Shown: one piece after another, positions 25,621 through 35,139 of the stretch
How positions within the stretch are numbered: position 1 is the first letter of the stretch
Layout: every line of letters begins with the position of its first letter
From: an uncultured Clostridia bacterium
Lineage (GTDB): Bacteria > Bacillota > Clostridia > Oscillospirales > JAAYOS01
Reading direction: 5' to 3'
Assembly: GCA_947630675.1 (NCBI GenBank)
Contig: CANRIN010000016.1
Span: 1-35,274 of the forward strand
DNA length: 35,274 nucleotides
Translations under genes and position numbers: made by a program
Notes under the pieces: model-generated
What the model was told of the DNA's origin: nothing
Databases searched by the model: none
The model's input: the letters and a program-made list of their open reading frames with translations, nothing else

Positions 25621-28600
25621 CTATTTCTTCAGGTACTTTCCGCGGGAGTCGGCTGCCGTCTCCTTTTTTCCGAAAAGAGACACGGAAGTCATTGCTACGC
25701 CCGCAAGCGAGACAATCAGCATCGTCATCCAGAAGCCGGGATGGCTGCCGTCTCCGGTCTTCGGTGGCTCTACCGGCGGCTGCTCCGTCGGCGGCTGCTC
25801 GGTGGGCGGTTCCGTGGGAGGCTCCGTAGGTGGCGGCGGAGTCTCTTCATTTCTGTCGTTGACGAAGCTCGCGTAGCCCGTCCCGCCGTCGGTTATCGTT
25901 CCGCTTACGCCGCTCGCGGTCGTCGTGTAGCCGTCCGCATTCGCCTCAGCCTCGTTCACGGTGTAGGTGACGCCGGCGGGCAGCTCGCTTGCCGTCCTGC
26001 TCTCGCCGTGCTTCAGCGTGAACTCTGCGACACCGCCGTTGAAGGTCATGTCACCATAGGTCCCGTTGATGTCGGCGCCGAGCGTCACGGTGAAGTGCCA
26101 CTCCTTGTTGACGTCTCCGGCATTGCCGGTGACCGTCTTCGTGACAACGAGGCTGCCGCGGCTGCTCTCGGGAGGCGGCGGATTCTTGTCATTGACAAAC
26201 TCCGCTCTCGCCGTGCCGTCGCTCGGTATGGTGCCGGTGTCTCCTGTGGAGGACGTCGTGTAGCCGTCCGCATTCGCTTCCGTCTCGGTCACGGTGTAGG
26301 TGACGCCGGACGGGAGGTTACGCGCAGCAGCGCTCTCGCCGTGCTTCAGCGTAAACTCGGCCACACCGCTCCTGAAGGTCATGTCGCCGTAGCGCCCGTT
26401 CAGGCGGCTGCCGAGCGTCACGGTGAAGTGGAACTCCTGTGCCGTGTCGCCCTCGCCCGTCACAGTCTTGGTGACGACGAGGCTGCCAAAGTGATACTCC
26501 GGTGGCGGCGGAGGAGGCGGAGGCGTGGTCGGTTTGTCGTTGACGAACTCTGCCATTGCCGTGCCGCCGCTCGGAATGGTTCCGGTGTCACCCGTGGAGG
26601 TTGTTGTATATCCGTCCGCATTGGCCTCGGTCTCGGTCACGGTGTAGGCTGTGCCGACCGGCAGGCCGGTGACGGTCACGGATTCGTTGTGCTTGAGGTC
26701 AAACTCCAGCTTGCCGTCGTTAATCGTCAACCCGGCAGGCTGACCGTTCTTCGTGATCGTCACACCCTCCAAACCCGTATCCGGCGTGAAGGTCACGGTG
26801 AAGTGGAACTCCTTCGTCGTGTCGCCTGCGTCACCCGTCACTTGCTTCGTGACGGTGAGGCCACCGGTCTCCGGCTCGGGTGTGCCCTTGGAGTTCACGA
26901 ACACAACTTCGGCGGTTGTTCCTTCCGCGATTTCACCTGTTTCGTTGGTCTTTGTGGTGGTGTAGCCGTCGGACGTGTAGTCGTCCTCGGTCACGGTGTA
27001 CTCCGTACCGGCGGGCAAGTCGGTGACGCTCACATACTCGCCGTGTTTAAGGTCAAACTCCAATGTACCGCCGTAGATCTCCAGAGCGGATGGCTGACCG
27101 TTCTTCGTAATCGTCACGCCCTCCAAACCTTCAGCCGTTGTGAAGGTCACGGTGAAGTGGAAGTCCTTCGTCGTGTCGCCGTCACCGGTGACGGTCTTGG
27201 AAACCGTCAGCTCACCGTACTCCGGCTCAGGAGTGGATCGATAATTGGTGAACTCAGCTTTGTCGTACACCCCACCTGTGGTGTCCCCGTACTTCACGTA
27301 CTCCACCTCGGCAACAAGAGCACCGCTCGCCGAATCGCGGGACACATTGACGGTCACGATGTAGACGGTATCGTCGTATATGATGCCGCTCTCGGTTTTG
27401 GCTGTCTCGGTTATTTTGTACTTGTATATACCCGGCTCCGTGTACGTCGCGCTGCCGAAGTTTACAACTCCGCCGTCGGTGTTGCGCTGAATGACCGCGC
27501 CTTCGGGCTGGTTTACCTCGGGAGACGGGAGCGGGGCGCTTATAGCAAGCGTACTTGCCGCCGTCGGCTCGCCATAGGGCTCGAGGCGGAACGCAAACTG
27601 TCCGCGTACCACCGTCTGGTTATTACCGTCCTCGTCCTTCAGATACTTCTGCGCGAAGAACGGGACGCTGACCTTGCTCTCGTCGTACTCGTTCGCAAAC
27701 GTGATCGCTTCCGCACTCGCGCCCGAAGCCTTTGTGATGGTCTTTACGGCCTTCAAGCTGCCCTGATAGACGGGATTTGCCGGGTCGTCGCTGTAGTCCA
27801 CGGTGACGTCTATCGTCACGTTGTAGACCGAGCCGTCATAGCTCACACCGGGCTTTTCCTCTTTGGGAATGAACTCATGCACGGTGTACTTGTAAGTGCC
27901 AACGTTGCTAAACTCCGTGGTATCCGGCAGGATCACAGCCTTTGCCGTATTGACTGCGGTCGGTGCGCCGTTCTTCACGGTCAGCGTATTGGTGGTTGCA
28001 TCCCACCCGGTCTGCTTCGTTATTGGGTCGTCGGTCGGGTTGTCAGCGTCCGGTGTCACGACAAAGGAGAACTCGTCCGCTTGAAGGGCATATTTCCCGG
28101 TTGAATCGGTGACTGTCTTCGTCAGGTCGAGACCTATCGTCGTGGGTTTCGGCGGCTGTTTGGTGTTGGTGAAGGTCACCGTGACGGGGGTCACCTCCGC
28201 GCTGCCGATCCCGACGGTGCCGCTGACGGCCTTTTCGCCGTCCGTGTCGCCTTCTCCGGTCTTACCGTCGCCGTCGTCAATGATATAGCCGTCGCCCGCC
28301 GTGGTCTCGGTGATCGTGTAGGTGAAGCCGGACTTCGTCGGCAGGTCGTCGACCGCCATCGTCTCGCCGCCCTTGAGCTTGAAGTCCCAGGTGGTGTTGC
28401 CTGCGTCGGTGGCGCGGATGTCGTTGGCAGTCTCCGCCGGGTCAAGGCTTGTCGGGCCGGTCTGCGGCAGCAGGCGGCCGGACTTTACCTTGTCGCCCTT
28501 CTCGTCGGTGATGGTATAGCTATACGTTCCGTTTTCGGGCACTCCGACGCCGCTCGGCGTTATCGTCAGCGTGAAGCTGAACTCAGACTTCTTGTCCTCG

Positions 28601-31600
28601 TCGGTGATCGTCGTGCCATCGGCCGCCGTCAGCAACTTCGTGATGGAGATGTCGCCGGGCTGGAAGGTGTTGATGAAGTTCGCCTGCTCCTCGCCGGTAC
28701 CCGTGTCTCCGGTGACGTAGGACCTGTCATTATAGGTGTTTGTACTGTTCTGCTGTACATGTTGGATATAATCCAGCTTGTAGCCCTTGGCCTCCTGCTC
28801 GGCGGTCAGCTTCTCCGCGAACTTGTAGTCCGAGCCGCTCAGGCCGCTGAACATCAGACCCTCACCGTTACTCAGCGTGAACTCGGCGGTGATTTGGCAC
28901 AGACGGCCGATATAATCAGGATTTCCAATTAAGCTGCCGAATGCGCTTGTGTCGTAGAGGTCGGCTGCCGTCAGCGGACCTGTCGGGCTGCCGTCGTTTT
29001 CATTGGCATTCTGACCAAACGTCAGATCCACGGTCAAGTACTGGGTGCGGGTCTTGTACGGGGAGGTGAACTCTGTTGTACTGTCGTTCGCCTCGCTCGG
29101 CTTGCGGATGACGAAGGTGTGGAAGATAAGGTCTACGTGGTCGCCGTAAGTGTCACCGTGATCCGCGTGCGACCAGGTGCCGCCGCCGGCTTCCTCCAGC
29201 GCCATCGTGGAGATGCCGCCCGGTTCTCCGGAGCCGCTCGACAGAATGCTGTCGGCGCCCTCGACTGCCTGCACTTCACTCACGGGAATCAGCTCGGCGT
29301 GCTGGGTCCAATAGGTTTTGGTGCCGGCGGGACGGCCACGATCCGGATCTTCCAAACGTTTGCTTTCCGTGTTGCCCGGTTTAGAAGGTGTTACCTCATC
29401 TTCATGGTCTTTATCCACGAAGGTGGTCGTGCCGTTCTTTACGAGAATTTCATTGTTCCAATTGCCTTTATCCGAGCCTTCGTAGCCGTCGTTCTGATAC
29501 AGCCGGTGCACGTGTCCGCTGTCCGAGCCCTCGATGGCGTTGGAGGCCAAATAGAGGTAATAGAACGGCCCTTCTTGATCCGGAATCTGCGTTCCACTCT
29601 GCGTGCCGTCATCATTGGCGTAATACCAAACGCCATTCGCGTCTTGAACCACCTGTTTGGCAATAGGAATTTCTTCACTACCTTCCAGGGTGCTGGGAGT
29701 CATCTCCTTGACGAACACTGCGCGTTCGTCTTTGTTGGTCTGCACCAGGTCGCTGTTGTCGGTGACCACGTCGATGTAGGCCAGCTCGCGCTCCCAGGCG
29801 CCGGTGGGATTGCCCTCCGCATCCGTGACATAGGGGTTGTACTCGGTCTTTACAGCCGAGCGGGTGCCCGTGACGCCCTGTATGCTAACCTGGAAGTTGA
29901 ACTCTTCCTTCTCCTGATCGCTCGTCAGCGTATAACCCGTCGGCGGGACGAGCATCTTCGTCACGTGCAGGGTCTGGTTGGCAATCTCCATGCGGCCGTT
30001 GTTGCCGAGGAAGTTGTTGATGATGACGTTGTTGTCCATGCCGGAGTTGTTCGAGATCGTGGGCAGATAGTAGCTGTACGAGGTACTGGTGACGTTGGTC
30101 GCCTTTGACTGCCGGTTGTTGGACATGTCGCCGGAGCGAATGCCGCCGGGCCGGGCCGCCAGGGCGAAGCTGAAGTGCTTGCTAAACTGTTCCTCACTCA
30201 AGTCATGATAATCCTCAACGCTCTCCGCAAGCGCCGCCGCCGTCAGCGCAGCGATGACCTGGGGATCCTGCTGCCGCTCCAGCCAATATTTGACCTGCTC
30301 GTCGAGGAGACTCAGGGTCTCGGTATTTCCTTCCTCGTCACCCTTGTCCGGGTCATAATTCGGGTTTGGGATCGTTGCTTCGGGGTCGATGCCGCACGTA
30401 TTTTGCAGGTAATCTTTCAGCGCGCCGCTGTCGTTCGTATACGTCAGCTTCTCCCACGTGGGTTCGCCGCGGGTGAGGTCGCCGGTGTCCGACGTGGACA
30501 TATACGCAAAGTTCGTGCCGATGAGGCCGCTCATGTCGGTCCAGCAGAGCATGTCGCCGTTCTGGATACTGCTGGAGGCGTAGCCGGAGCCGAACTCGCT
30601 GCCGCGCCGCGCCAGCGCCCACTGCACGAATTTGCCCTGTTGAGAGCCGTCGATGGTCTTACCGTCCTGATCCTTACCTACTCCCTCGGTGGGGACGTAG
30701 AACTCCAGGAGGATGAAGTAGTAGTCGTCCGAGCTGAAGGAGTGGGAGCCGGCCTCGACTTTGCCGTCTGCCGTCGTGGTCACATGGTCGAGCAGATCTT
30801 CTTCGGAGAAGATAATGCCGCCGTCCACGACCTCGTACACGCTGTTATGGCTGTCGGTGATATAGTGCTTTCCGTCTGTGGCAGGTTCAGCCATCGCCGC
30901 CGCATACGCAGTTTTGAACTCGTCTTTGGTTTTATATACTCCCATGAACTGGCCGCCGACCCAGGAGCTGGCCAACTGCTGCACTTCGTTTCCGTCAGCG
31001 TCCGTTGTGACCTCCCAGCGGGTCGTGCCGTTGGAGAGATCCTTGGCCGCTTCACTACTCCAAGTGAAGTCCTCAACCTCCGGATTGTAATAGTCTACCG
31101 CGCCGCCGTGGCCGGTGTCCTCTGCAACAATTCGGTACGCGTGGGCGTACAGCGGCAGGGGCTTCTGGAAGACATAGTAGCGGTTGTCAATGCCCGGCGA
31201 GAAGGTCACTGTCGGGTCGCCGCGGGTCCGGGATGTGCCGTCCGTGGTGTAGTCGCCGTAGCGGGTATCGGAGTAGTAGTTCGAGATGAACCACACGTTG
31301 CCGTTTTCGCCCGTGTGCGCCTGTATGTACTCCGGCGAGATGGCGTTCAGGTCAACGCCGACCTGGTCGCCCTTAGCGTCGCGGAGGATAAGGTCGTCCT
31401 CAAGACCCACGGCGTAGAACAGCCGGAACGGGGTGGACTGGTAGCAGTATTCTTGGTAGGTGACCTCGTTCTCCGTACCCACGTCGGTACCACCTCGGTG
31501 GTCGCTGCCGAGGTTGGTCTGGTAGGCCATGACGCCGCTTTGGCCGAGCGTGATCGTGGCAAGCTCGGTGGGGATGGCCGCCGCCGGGATGTCAACATAC

Positions 31601-34600
31601 AGCGAGCGGTCATAGCCTCGGTTCGGAGTGATGGCGCCGTCGGAGTCTTTGAAGTCGCCGGTGTCCTCCACCCACACGCGGATGTCGCTCAGGCGGTACA
31701 CGCCGGGGGTGCCGGCATAGATCGTGTTGTCCGTGGGGTAGGACTTCTCACCTGAATCTTTGAATGCCTGATCCCACTTCGCTTGGATATCAGCCGGCAC
31801 GTCGCCGTAGATGGGGTTGCGGTGCAGGGCATTACGGTCTTTCTGCTCGCCCGCGAAGCGGTAGCAGGTGTACACCGTGTTCTTCACCTGATCGGGAAGC
31901 GTGCTCGGATGGACGTTCGGATCGGTAACGCCCGTGATGGGCACGAAGGACAAAAGGGTCTGGAAGTTAAAGCGCATGACCCAGCCGTCGTCGCGCGCCT
32001 CCTGCGCGCTGTTGTACTTTTTGTCAGGATTGTCGGGATAATCACATGAGGGATATGTACTTGATCCGTCCGTATCTGTTGTGATATAAGTGCTTGGCAG
32101 CGCCTTTTGACCTTCATAAGGTTCGCCTTTGTACCATCCCTGCTGGAACGGATTTGTACCTATTCCGGTCGGATCGTTCAATTTCATCCACTCGTTGTTC
32201 CAGTTCCAGTCGTACACGCCGGCGCGGACAAGGCCGTGCATCTCGCCAAAGACAAGACAGGCCATGTCGTAGGTCTGCTCGTCTCCCTCGCCTGTGGCGC
32301 CTTCGTCAATGTGGTGCGGGGTGGCCTGGATGGACTCGTTCTTGATCTCCATGTACTCGCCGAGCGGGTCCTGGTAGGTTATCGAGTCACCGACGCCCGC
32401 GTCGTTGTCGCCGGAGATGGGGACAAAGACCTGACCGATGATTTCAGCCAGAATTTCCTCGAAGATGCCTTCCACTTGCCCAGACGAGACATCGTAGAAC
32501 TCGGTGACATAGTTGATGTTGTCCACCATGTCCTGCTGAGTGACGGCCGCGACCGCGCGGACCTTTTCCTCTGTGCCGCCGTCAGCGTCATCGTTATACT
32601 TAACGGTTTTGTCCGCGAGATACTCGGCGACGTAGCCATCGCTTCCTTCGACAGGCTTATATGCCCTTCCATCTTCGGTGGTCGCCTTGGCGTTATCGAA
32701 CGACCAGAACGTCGCGGTGCCTAAAGCGTCATCGTCGTAATCTGACTCGAACGGAGGATCAGAACCATTGTCCTTGGTATTATCCCAAAGAGCTACACCA
32801 CCTGTTGTATTAGGCGCACCGGATGTCGTTTCTCCACTCCAGCCGTGCCACAGCTGGTTATAATAAACCTGCAGGCTGTTATCCGTTTTCCCGTTATGAT
32901 ATGTCATCGTGCCCTGCTTAAGCTCAGCAGCGGTTTGATTGACCTCATCTTGTTCAAACGGAATAATGTATTGATTGGTGGCGCCTCCGTCTTCTTGCTG
33001 TGAGAACCTGTTTTTCGTTCTGTTTTCACTGCTGCTCCAGTGCGCAATCGGGAACTTTGTCGTTTGTTCTTTGTCCGTTCCAGACGACCAAGTTGTCCAA
33101 TTCTGATAAGCGGTTCCTATAATGCCTTCGTTGCTTCGTTTGTCAACTCCGCTGTCACTGGCCAGTGGAATGCTGCCGCCCTCCGCGCTCGGGTTCGGCA
33201 CATCCATGGGAACCTCTTCTTGCGTTTTAAAATATTTTGCCGGATCCATCATCGGGTACAGGCGGGCCGGGACCCAGCTGTCCGTATCGTCGCGCAGGTC
33301 GACGCCCACCGTGTACACCGGCAGGTCCTGATGGTCGCTGAGCGCCATGTATTTGTCGTAGTTCTTCTCAATGGCGGACTTTAAGTAGGCCGCCGTCAGC
33401 ATGTACTGGGTCACGACCACGCTGGACCACTCGTTCTTGTAGTCGGAGCGCTGCACCGGCGTGTCATAGTCCGGGTCGTACCAGGGGCCGTTGGCCACGG
33501 TGTTCGAGCCGCCGTCGGTCATGACGATAAGGGCGGGAATGCGGGGCACGGTGTTTTCGCTGCCATCCGAGAGCTTTGCCGTCAGGGTCGTGTCCTTGGC
33601 GTTTGCCAGCTGCTCCATGCCGGCGGTGATGCCGGCGTGAGTGTTTGTACCGGCATATCGCATAGAACTTGTAATGTTACATACATTGATTTCATTGCCC
33701 GCTGCATCTTCGGTATCTTTAGCGGTTGCCACAACGGTGGCCTGTTCTACATCCACGTAGTCTGTCGGATGATGTCCGTTGTAACTTCTAACGTCCGTGC
33801 CTCCGTCGTGGCCGTCAAAGTATGGCGCAAGATAGCCAAAGACTTGCTCATTGAGAACACTGCTTATGATTTGTGTTGCTGGGTCATTATGGCCCGGATT
33901 AGTTCCCAAATAACTTGTGTCGTAAACGTCGCTGGATCTGTTAATATCCTTTAAGGCCTGTGCGTTCGCCGTATAGTGCGCCAAAGGCATGATGACAGTA
34001 GCGCGGCGGTCGTAGACTACCACGCTGACGCGGTTCTCCGGGTTGTTGGTCATCAGCTGTTCAATCACGCGGTTTGCCGAATAGATCAGGTTCAGGAATC
34101 GCGTATGCTCAAAGGTCTGCTCTACGGCAAACTCCGCCGCCGTTTCGGCGTCGGTATCACTAGCGTTCTTTTGCGCTTGATAGTACGCCTGAAATGTAGT
34201 GTCATTCGCAATCCGAGTTGCTCCATCGCCGGTGGTAAAATAAGTGGTCAGCCCATCTATAATGTCCGCGAACATATTGCCCTCGGCGGGTTCGGTAGCC
34301 TGCCCCATCGAGCTTGACACGTCCAGCACCAGCACCATGTCTATCGGGCTCGGCGGGTACTCGTTGACGACCTGCGAACTCGCCAAGGCACTAAAGGCAT
34401 GGCCAAAATCGGAGTTGAACAGCACCTTTCCGTTGTAGCCGTCGGTATCCATTTTCAGGGTTATCGTGTGATCACCGTCAAAGTGGTCTGTAGCGGCATC
34501 CTCACCGTCTTTGTAGGCGAAGACGGACTTGTCCGTCCAGACGCGGCCGGCGTAACGGGAGCCGCTTGCCTCAGTGAGCAGACGGTTCACGTAGTCGTCC

Positions 34601-34794
34601 ATAGTGTCTGGGTCGGCCACGCGGCTGTCCTTGACGATGTTATCCGTCGGTTCGACGCCGGCGCGCGCCGACGGTTCGGCAGCGGCGAACGCCGTCATCA
34701 CGCCCGCGCCGCTGACAAGCGACATGACAAGGCACAGGCAGAGCAGCGCAGCAGTCAGGCTGTGCGAGAATCCATGCGTATTTATCTTTCTCAT
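25621..34794 (-). CDS. Giant sortase-anchored VWA adhesin with isopeptide-type pilin domains, 3057 aa
   Basis: Signal peptide 1-39 (AALLCLCLVMSLVSG, cleavage near AFAAA). VWA domain ~150-520 with a complete MIDAS: DVSSSMG (158-164), Thr in GTNTHAG (~383), Asp427 in VMTDGG. A long region of unknown fold follows (~520-2040), including DPLGEYMEIKN near 800. Pilin-type domains come next: ISITKLLTAADG (~2046), then two Spy0128/FctA-like domains (~2220-2520; TKTVTDSTGKYAL, YKYTVHE). Four Cna-B-like repeats (~2525-2980) are followed by a Pro/Thr/Glu stalk, the sortase motif PPKTG (~3010), a TM helix and an unusually long tail (GKKETAADSRGKYLKK). Lys, Glu and Asn positions fit self-formed isopeptide bonds. 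The VWA end resembles pilus tip adhesins. ATG at 34794 follows GGGAGGA and overlaps the stop of an upstream ORF. No sortase gene is in the window. Confidence 0.92.
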   Translation of the reverse strand: MRKINTHGFSHSLTAALLCLCLVMSLVSGAGVMTAFAAAEPSARAGVEPTDNIVKDSRVADPDTMDDYVNRLLTEASGSRYAGRVWTDKSVFAYKDGEDAATDHFDGDHTITLKMDTDGYNGKVLFNSDFGHAFSALASSQVVNEYPPSPIDMVLVLDVSSSMGQATEPAEGNMFADIIDGLTTYFTTGDGATRIANDTTFQAYYQAQKNASDTDAETAAEFAVEQTFEHTRFLNLIYSANRVIEQLMTNNPENRVSVVVYDRRATVIMPLAHYTANAQALKDINRSSDVYDTSYLGTNPGHNDPATQIISSVLNEQVFGYLAPYFDGHDGGTDVRSYNGHHPTDYVDVEQATVVATAKDTEDAAGNEINVCNITSSMRYAGTNTHAGITAGMEQLANAKDTTLTAKLSDGSENTVPRIPALIVMTDGGSNTVANGPWYDPDYDTPVQRSDYKNEWSSVVVTQYMLTAAYLKSAIEKNYDKYMALSDHQDLPVYTVGVDLRDDTDSWVPARLYPMMDPAKYFKTQEEVPMDVPNPSAEGGSIPLASDSGVDKRSNEGIIGTAYQNWTTWSSGTDKEQTTKFPIAHWSSSENRTKNRFSQQEDGGATNQYIIPFEQDEVNQTAAELKQGTMTYHNGKTDNSLQVYYNQLWHGWSGETTSGAPNTTGGVALWDNTKDNGSDPPFESDYDDDALGTATFWSFDNAKATTEDGRAYKPVEGSDGYVAEYLADKTVKYNDDADGGTEEKVRAVAAVTQQDMVDNINYVTEFYDVSSGQVEGIFEEILAEIIGQVFVPISGDNDAGVGDSITYQDPLGEYMEIKNESIQATPHHIDEGATGEGDEQTYDMACLVFGEMHGLVRAGVYDWNWNNEWMKLNDPTGIGTNPFQQGWYKGEPYEGQKALPSTYITTDTDGSSTYPSCDYPDNPDKKYNSAQEARDDGWVMRFNFQTLLSFVPITGVTDPNVHPSTLPDQVKNTVYTCYRFAGEQKDRNALHRNPIYGDVPADIQAKWDQAFKDSGEKSYPTDNTIYAGTPGVYRLSDIRVWVEDTGDFKDSDGAITPNRGYDRSLYVDIPAAAIPTELATITLGQSGVMAYQTNLGSDHRGGTDVGTENEVTYQEYCYQSTPFRLFYAVGLEDDLILRDAKGDQVGVDLNAISPEYIQAHTGENGNVWFISNYYSDTRYGDYTTDGTSRTRGDPTVTFSPGIDNRYYVFQKPLPLYAHAYRIVAEDTGHGGAVDYYNPEVEDFTWSSEAAKDLSNGTTRWEVTTDADGNEVQQLASSWVGGQFMGVYKTKDEFKTAYAAAMAEPATDGKHYITDSHNSVYEVVDGGIIFSEEDLLDHVTTTADGKVEAGSHSFSSDDYYFILLEFYVPTEGVGKDQDGKTIDGSQQGKFVQWALARRGSEFGSGYASSSIQNGDMLCWTDMSGLIGTNFAYMSTSDTGDLTRGEPTWEKLTYTNDSGALKDYLQNTCGIDPEATIPNPNYDPDKGDEEGNTETLSLLDEQVKYWLERQQDPQVIAALTAAALAESVEDYHDLSEEQFSKHFSFALAARPGGIRSGDMSNNRQSKATNVTSTSYSYYLPTISNNSGMDNNVIINNFLGNNGRMEIANQTLHVTKMLVPPTGYTLTSDQEKEEFNFQVSIQGVTGTRSAVKTEYNPYVTDAEGNPTGAWERELAYIDVVTDNSDLVQTNKDERAVFVKEMTPSTLEGSEEIPIAKQVVQDANGVWYYANDDGTQSGTQIPDQEGPFYYLYLASNAIEGSDSGHVHRLYQNDGYEGSDKGNWNNEILVKNGTTTFVDKDHEDEVTPSKPGNTESKRLEDPDRGRPAGTKTYWTQHAELIPVSEVQAVEGADSILSSGSGEPGGISTMALEEAGGGTWSHADHGDTYGDHVDLIFHTFVIRKPSEANDSTTEFTSPYKTRTQYLTVDLTFGQNANENDGSPTGPLTAADLYDTSAFGSLIGNPDYIGRLCQITAEFTLSNGEGLMFSGLSGSDYKFAEKLTAEQEAKGYKLDYIQHVQQNSTNTYNDRSYVTGDTGTGEEQANFINTFQPGDISITKLLTAADGTTITDEDKKSEFSFTLTITPSGVGVPENGTYSYTITDEKGDKVKSGRLLPQTGPTSLDPAETANDIRATDAGNTTWDFKLKGGETMAVDDLPTKSGFTYTITETTAGDGYIIDDGDGKTGEGDTDGEKAVSGTVGIGSAEVTPVTVTFTNTKQPPKPTTIGLDLTKTVTDSTGKYALQADEFSFVVTPDADNPTDDPITKQTGWDATTNTLTVKNGAPTAVNTAKAVILPDTTEFSNVGTYKYTVHEFIPKEEKPGVSYDGSVYNVTIDVTVDYSDDPANPVYQGSLKAVKTITKASGASAEAITFANEYDESKVSVPFFAQKYLKDEDGNNQTVVRGQFAFRLEPYGEPTAASTLAISAPLPSPEVNQPEGAVIQRNTDGGVVNFGSATYTEPGIYKYKITETAKTESGIIYDDTVYIVTVNVSRDSASGALVAEVEYVKYGDTTGGVYDKAEFTNYRSTPEPEYGELTVSKTVTGDGDTTKDFHFTVTFTTAEGLEGVTITKNGQPSALEIYGGTLEFDLKHGEYVSVTDLPAGTEYTVTEDDYTSDGYTTTKTNETGEIAEGTTAEVVFVNSKGTPEPETGGLTVTKQVTGDAGDTTKEFHFTVTFTPDTGLEGVTITKNGQPAGLTINDGKLEFDLKHNESVTVTGLPVGTAYTVTETEANADGYTTTSTGDTGTIPSGGTAMAEFVNDKPTTPPPPPPPPEYHFGSLVVTKTVTGEGDTAQEFHFTVTLGSRLNGRYGDMTFRSGVAEFTLKHGESAAARNLPSGVTYTVTETEANADGYTTSSTGDTGTIPSDGTARAEFVNDKNPPPPESSRGSLVVTKTVTGNAGDVNKEWHFTVTLGADINGTYGDMTFNGGVAEFTLKHGESRTASELPAGVTYTVNEAEANADGYTTTASGVSGTITDGGTGYASFVNDRNEETPPPPTEPPTEPPTEQPPTEQPPVEPPKTGDGSHPGFWMTMLIVSLAGVAMTSVSLFGKKETAADSRGKYLKK
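25860..27230 (-). repeat. Four tandem Cna-B-like domain repeats in the adhesin
   Basis: Each unit is ~100-115 codons: (G)LxVxKxVTG start, a FHFTVT strand, a LKHGE-type turn, YTVTE, ADGYTTT and FVN(D/S) end. Approximate units are 27225-26893, 26870-26540, 26490-26190 and 26150-25860, separated by linkers (TPEPE, PPPPPPPP, PPPPES). Units 3 and 4 are the closest pair (GSLVVTKTVTG, YGDMTF, GVAEFTLKHGES), pointing to recent duplication and possible length variation. Confidence 0.8.
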
Positions 34795-34904
34795 AGCCAA
34801 TTCCTCCCGGAAAAGAAGTTGTTTGAGCAATAGAACGTTCCCCGTACCGTTCGCCGCCCGGGTCGCTGCCCGAGACAGCCGCAGCTGTCACGAATCTTCT
34901 CCAT
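34791..34904 (-). CDS. 37-codon upstream ORF coupled to the adhesin gene
   Basis: ATG at 34904 follows GGGAGGAA by 6 nt. The product starts MEKIRDSCGCLGQRPGRR and ends SNNFFSGRNWL. Its TGA overlaps the adhesin ATG (ATGA), so ribosomes ending here can restart on the adhesin. Its ribosome site and the adhesin's are near copies (TTTTGCCGGGAGGAA and TTTTCCGGGAGGAA). The peptide is basic with three cysteines and matches nothing I recognise. A control role is inferred from position. Confidence 0.6.
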   Translation of the reverse strand: MEKIRDSCGCLGQRPGRRTVRGTFYCSNNFFSGRNWL

Positions 34905-34913
34905 ACCGTGTTC

Positions 34914-35039
34914 CTCCCGGCAAAAACTTCCGCACATTCGCCCGCGCTCCGGCGATTTCCCGCCGGATGTGCGGGGTATACTGAATGTGTGGTATCGCGC
35001 GGTCGCAGAGTTGGTTACTCAATGAATTTTTGCCGGGAG
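34914..35039 (-). promoter_or_regulatory. Adhesin leader: 13-bp inverted repeat enclosing hairpins, candidate structured RNA or invertible switch
   Basis: On the minus strand CTCCCGGCAAAAA (35039-35027) is the exact complement of TTTTTGCCGGGAG (34926-34914). The second arm contains most of the ribosome site of the 37-codon ORF. Between the arms lie GAGT/ACTC (weak) and a strong two-part hairpin, CCGCACAT/ATGTGCGG (outer, 34974-34967 with 34937-34930) and CCGGCG/CGCCGG (inner, 34966-34949), immediately followed by AAGTTTTT. As RNA this makes a multi-helix fold that masks a ribosome site and includes a terminator-like hairpin. As DNA it is a short inverted-repeat cassette beside a recombinase gene. 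Confidence 0.6.
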
Positions 35040-35067
35040 ACGGGGGATTTCGGCGCTCAACGGCGCT

Positions 35068-35096
35068 GTATTGCTTGCTTTTCCGATGAGTGTCAA
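35068..35096 (-). promoter_or_regulatory. Candidate promoter of the adhesin transcript
   Basis: Minus-strand TTGACA (35096-35091), a 17-bp spacer and CAATAC (35073-35068). The -35 is perfect but the -10 is poor. It lies outside the inverted repeat, so the whole structured leader would be transcribed. Confidence 0.4.
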
Positions 35097-35139
35097 CGCA
35101 TGATTTTCGCCGTTTGACGGGAAAATCTGACGGCGAATT

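Noticed and set aside
24889..28104. A 1071-codon plus-strand open frame
   Set aside because: It runs antisense through the AP2-like gene and the adhesin repeats, has no ribosome site and no domain logic. It is a by-product of the biased codon use of repeated GC-rich domains.
34640..34891. An 83-codon minus-strand frame overlapping the adhesin start
   Set aside because: It overlaps the well supported signal peptide coding region in another frame and has no ribosome site.
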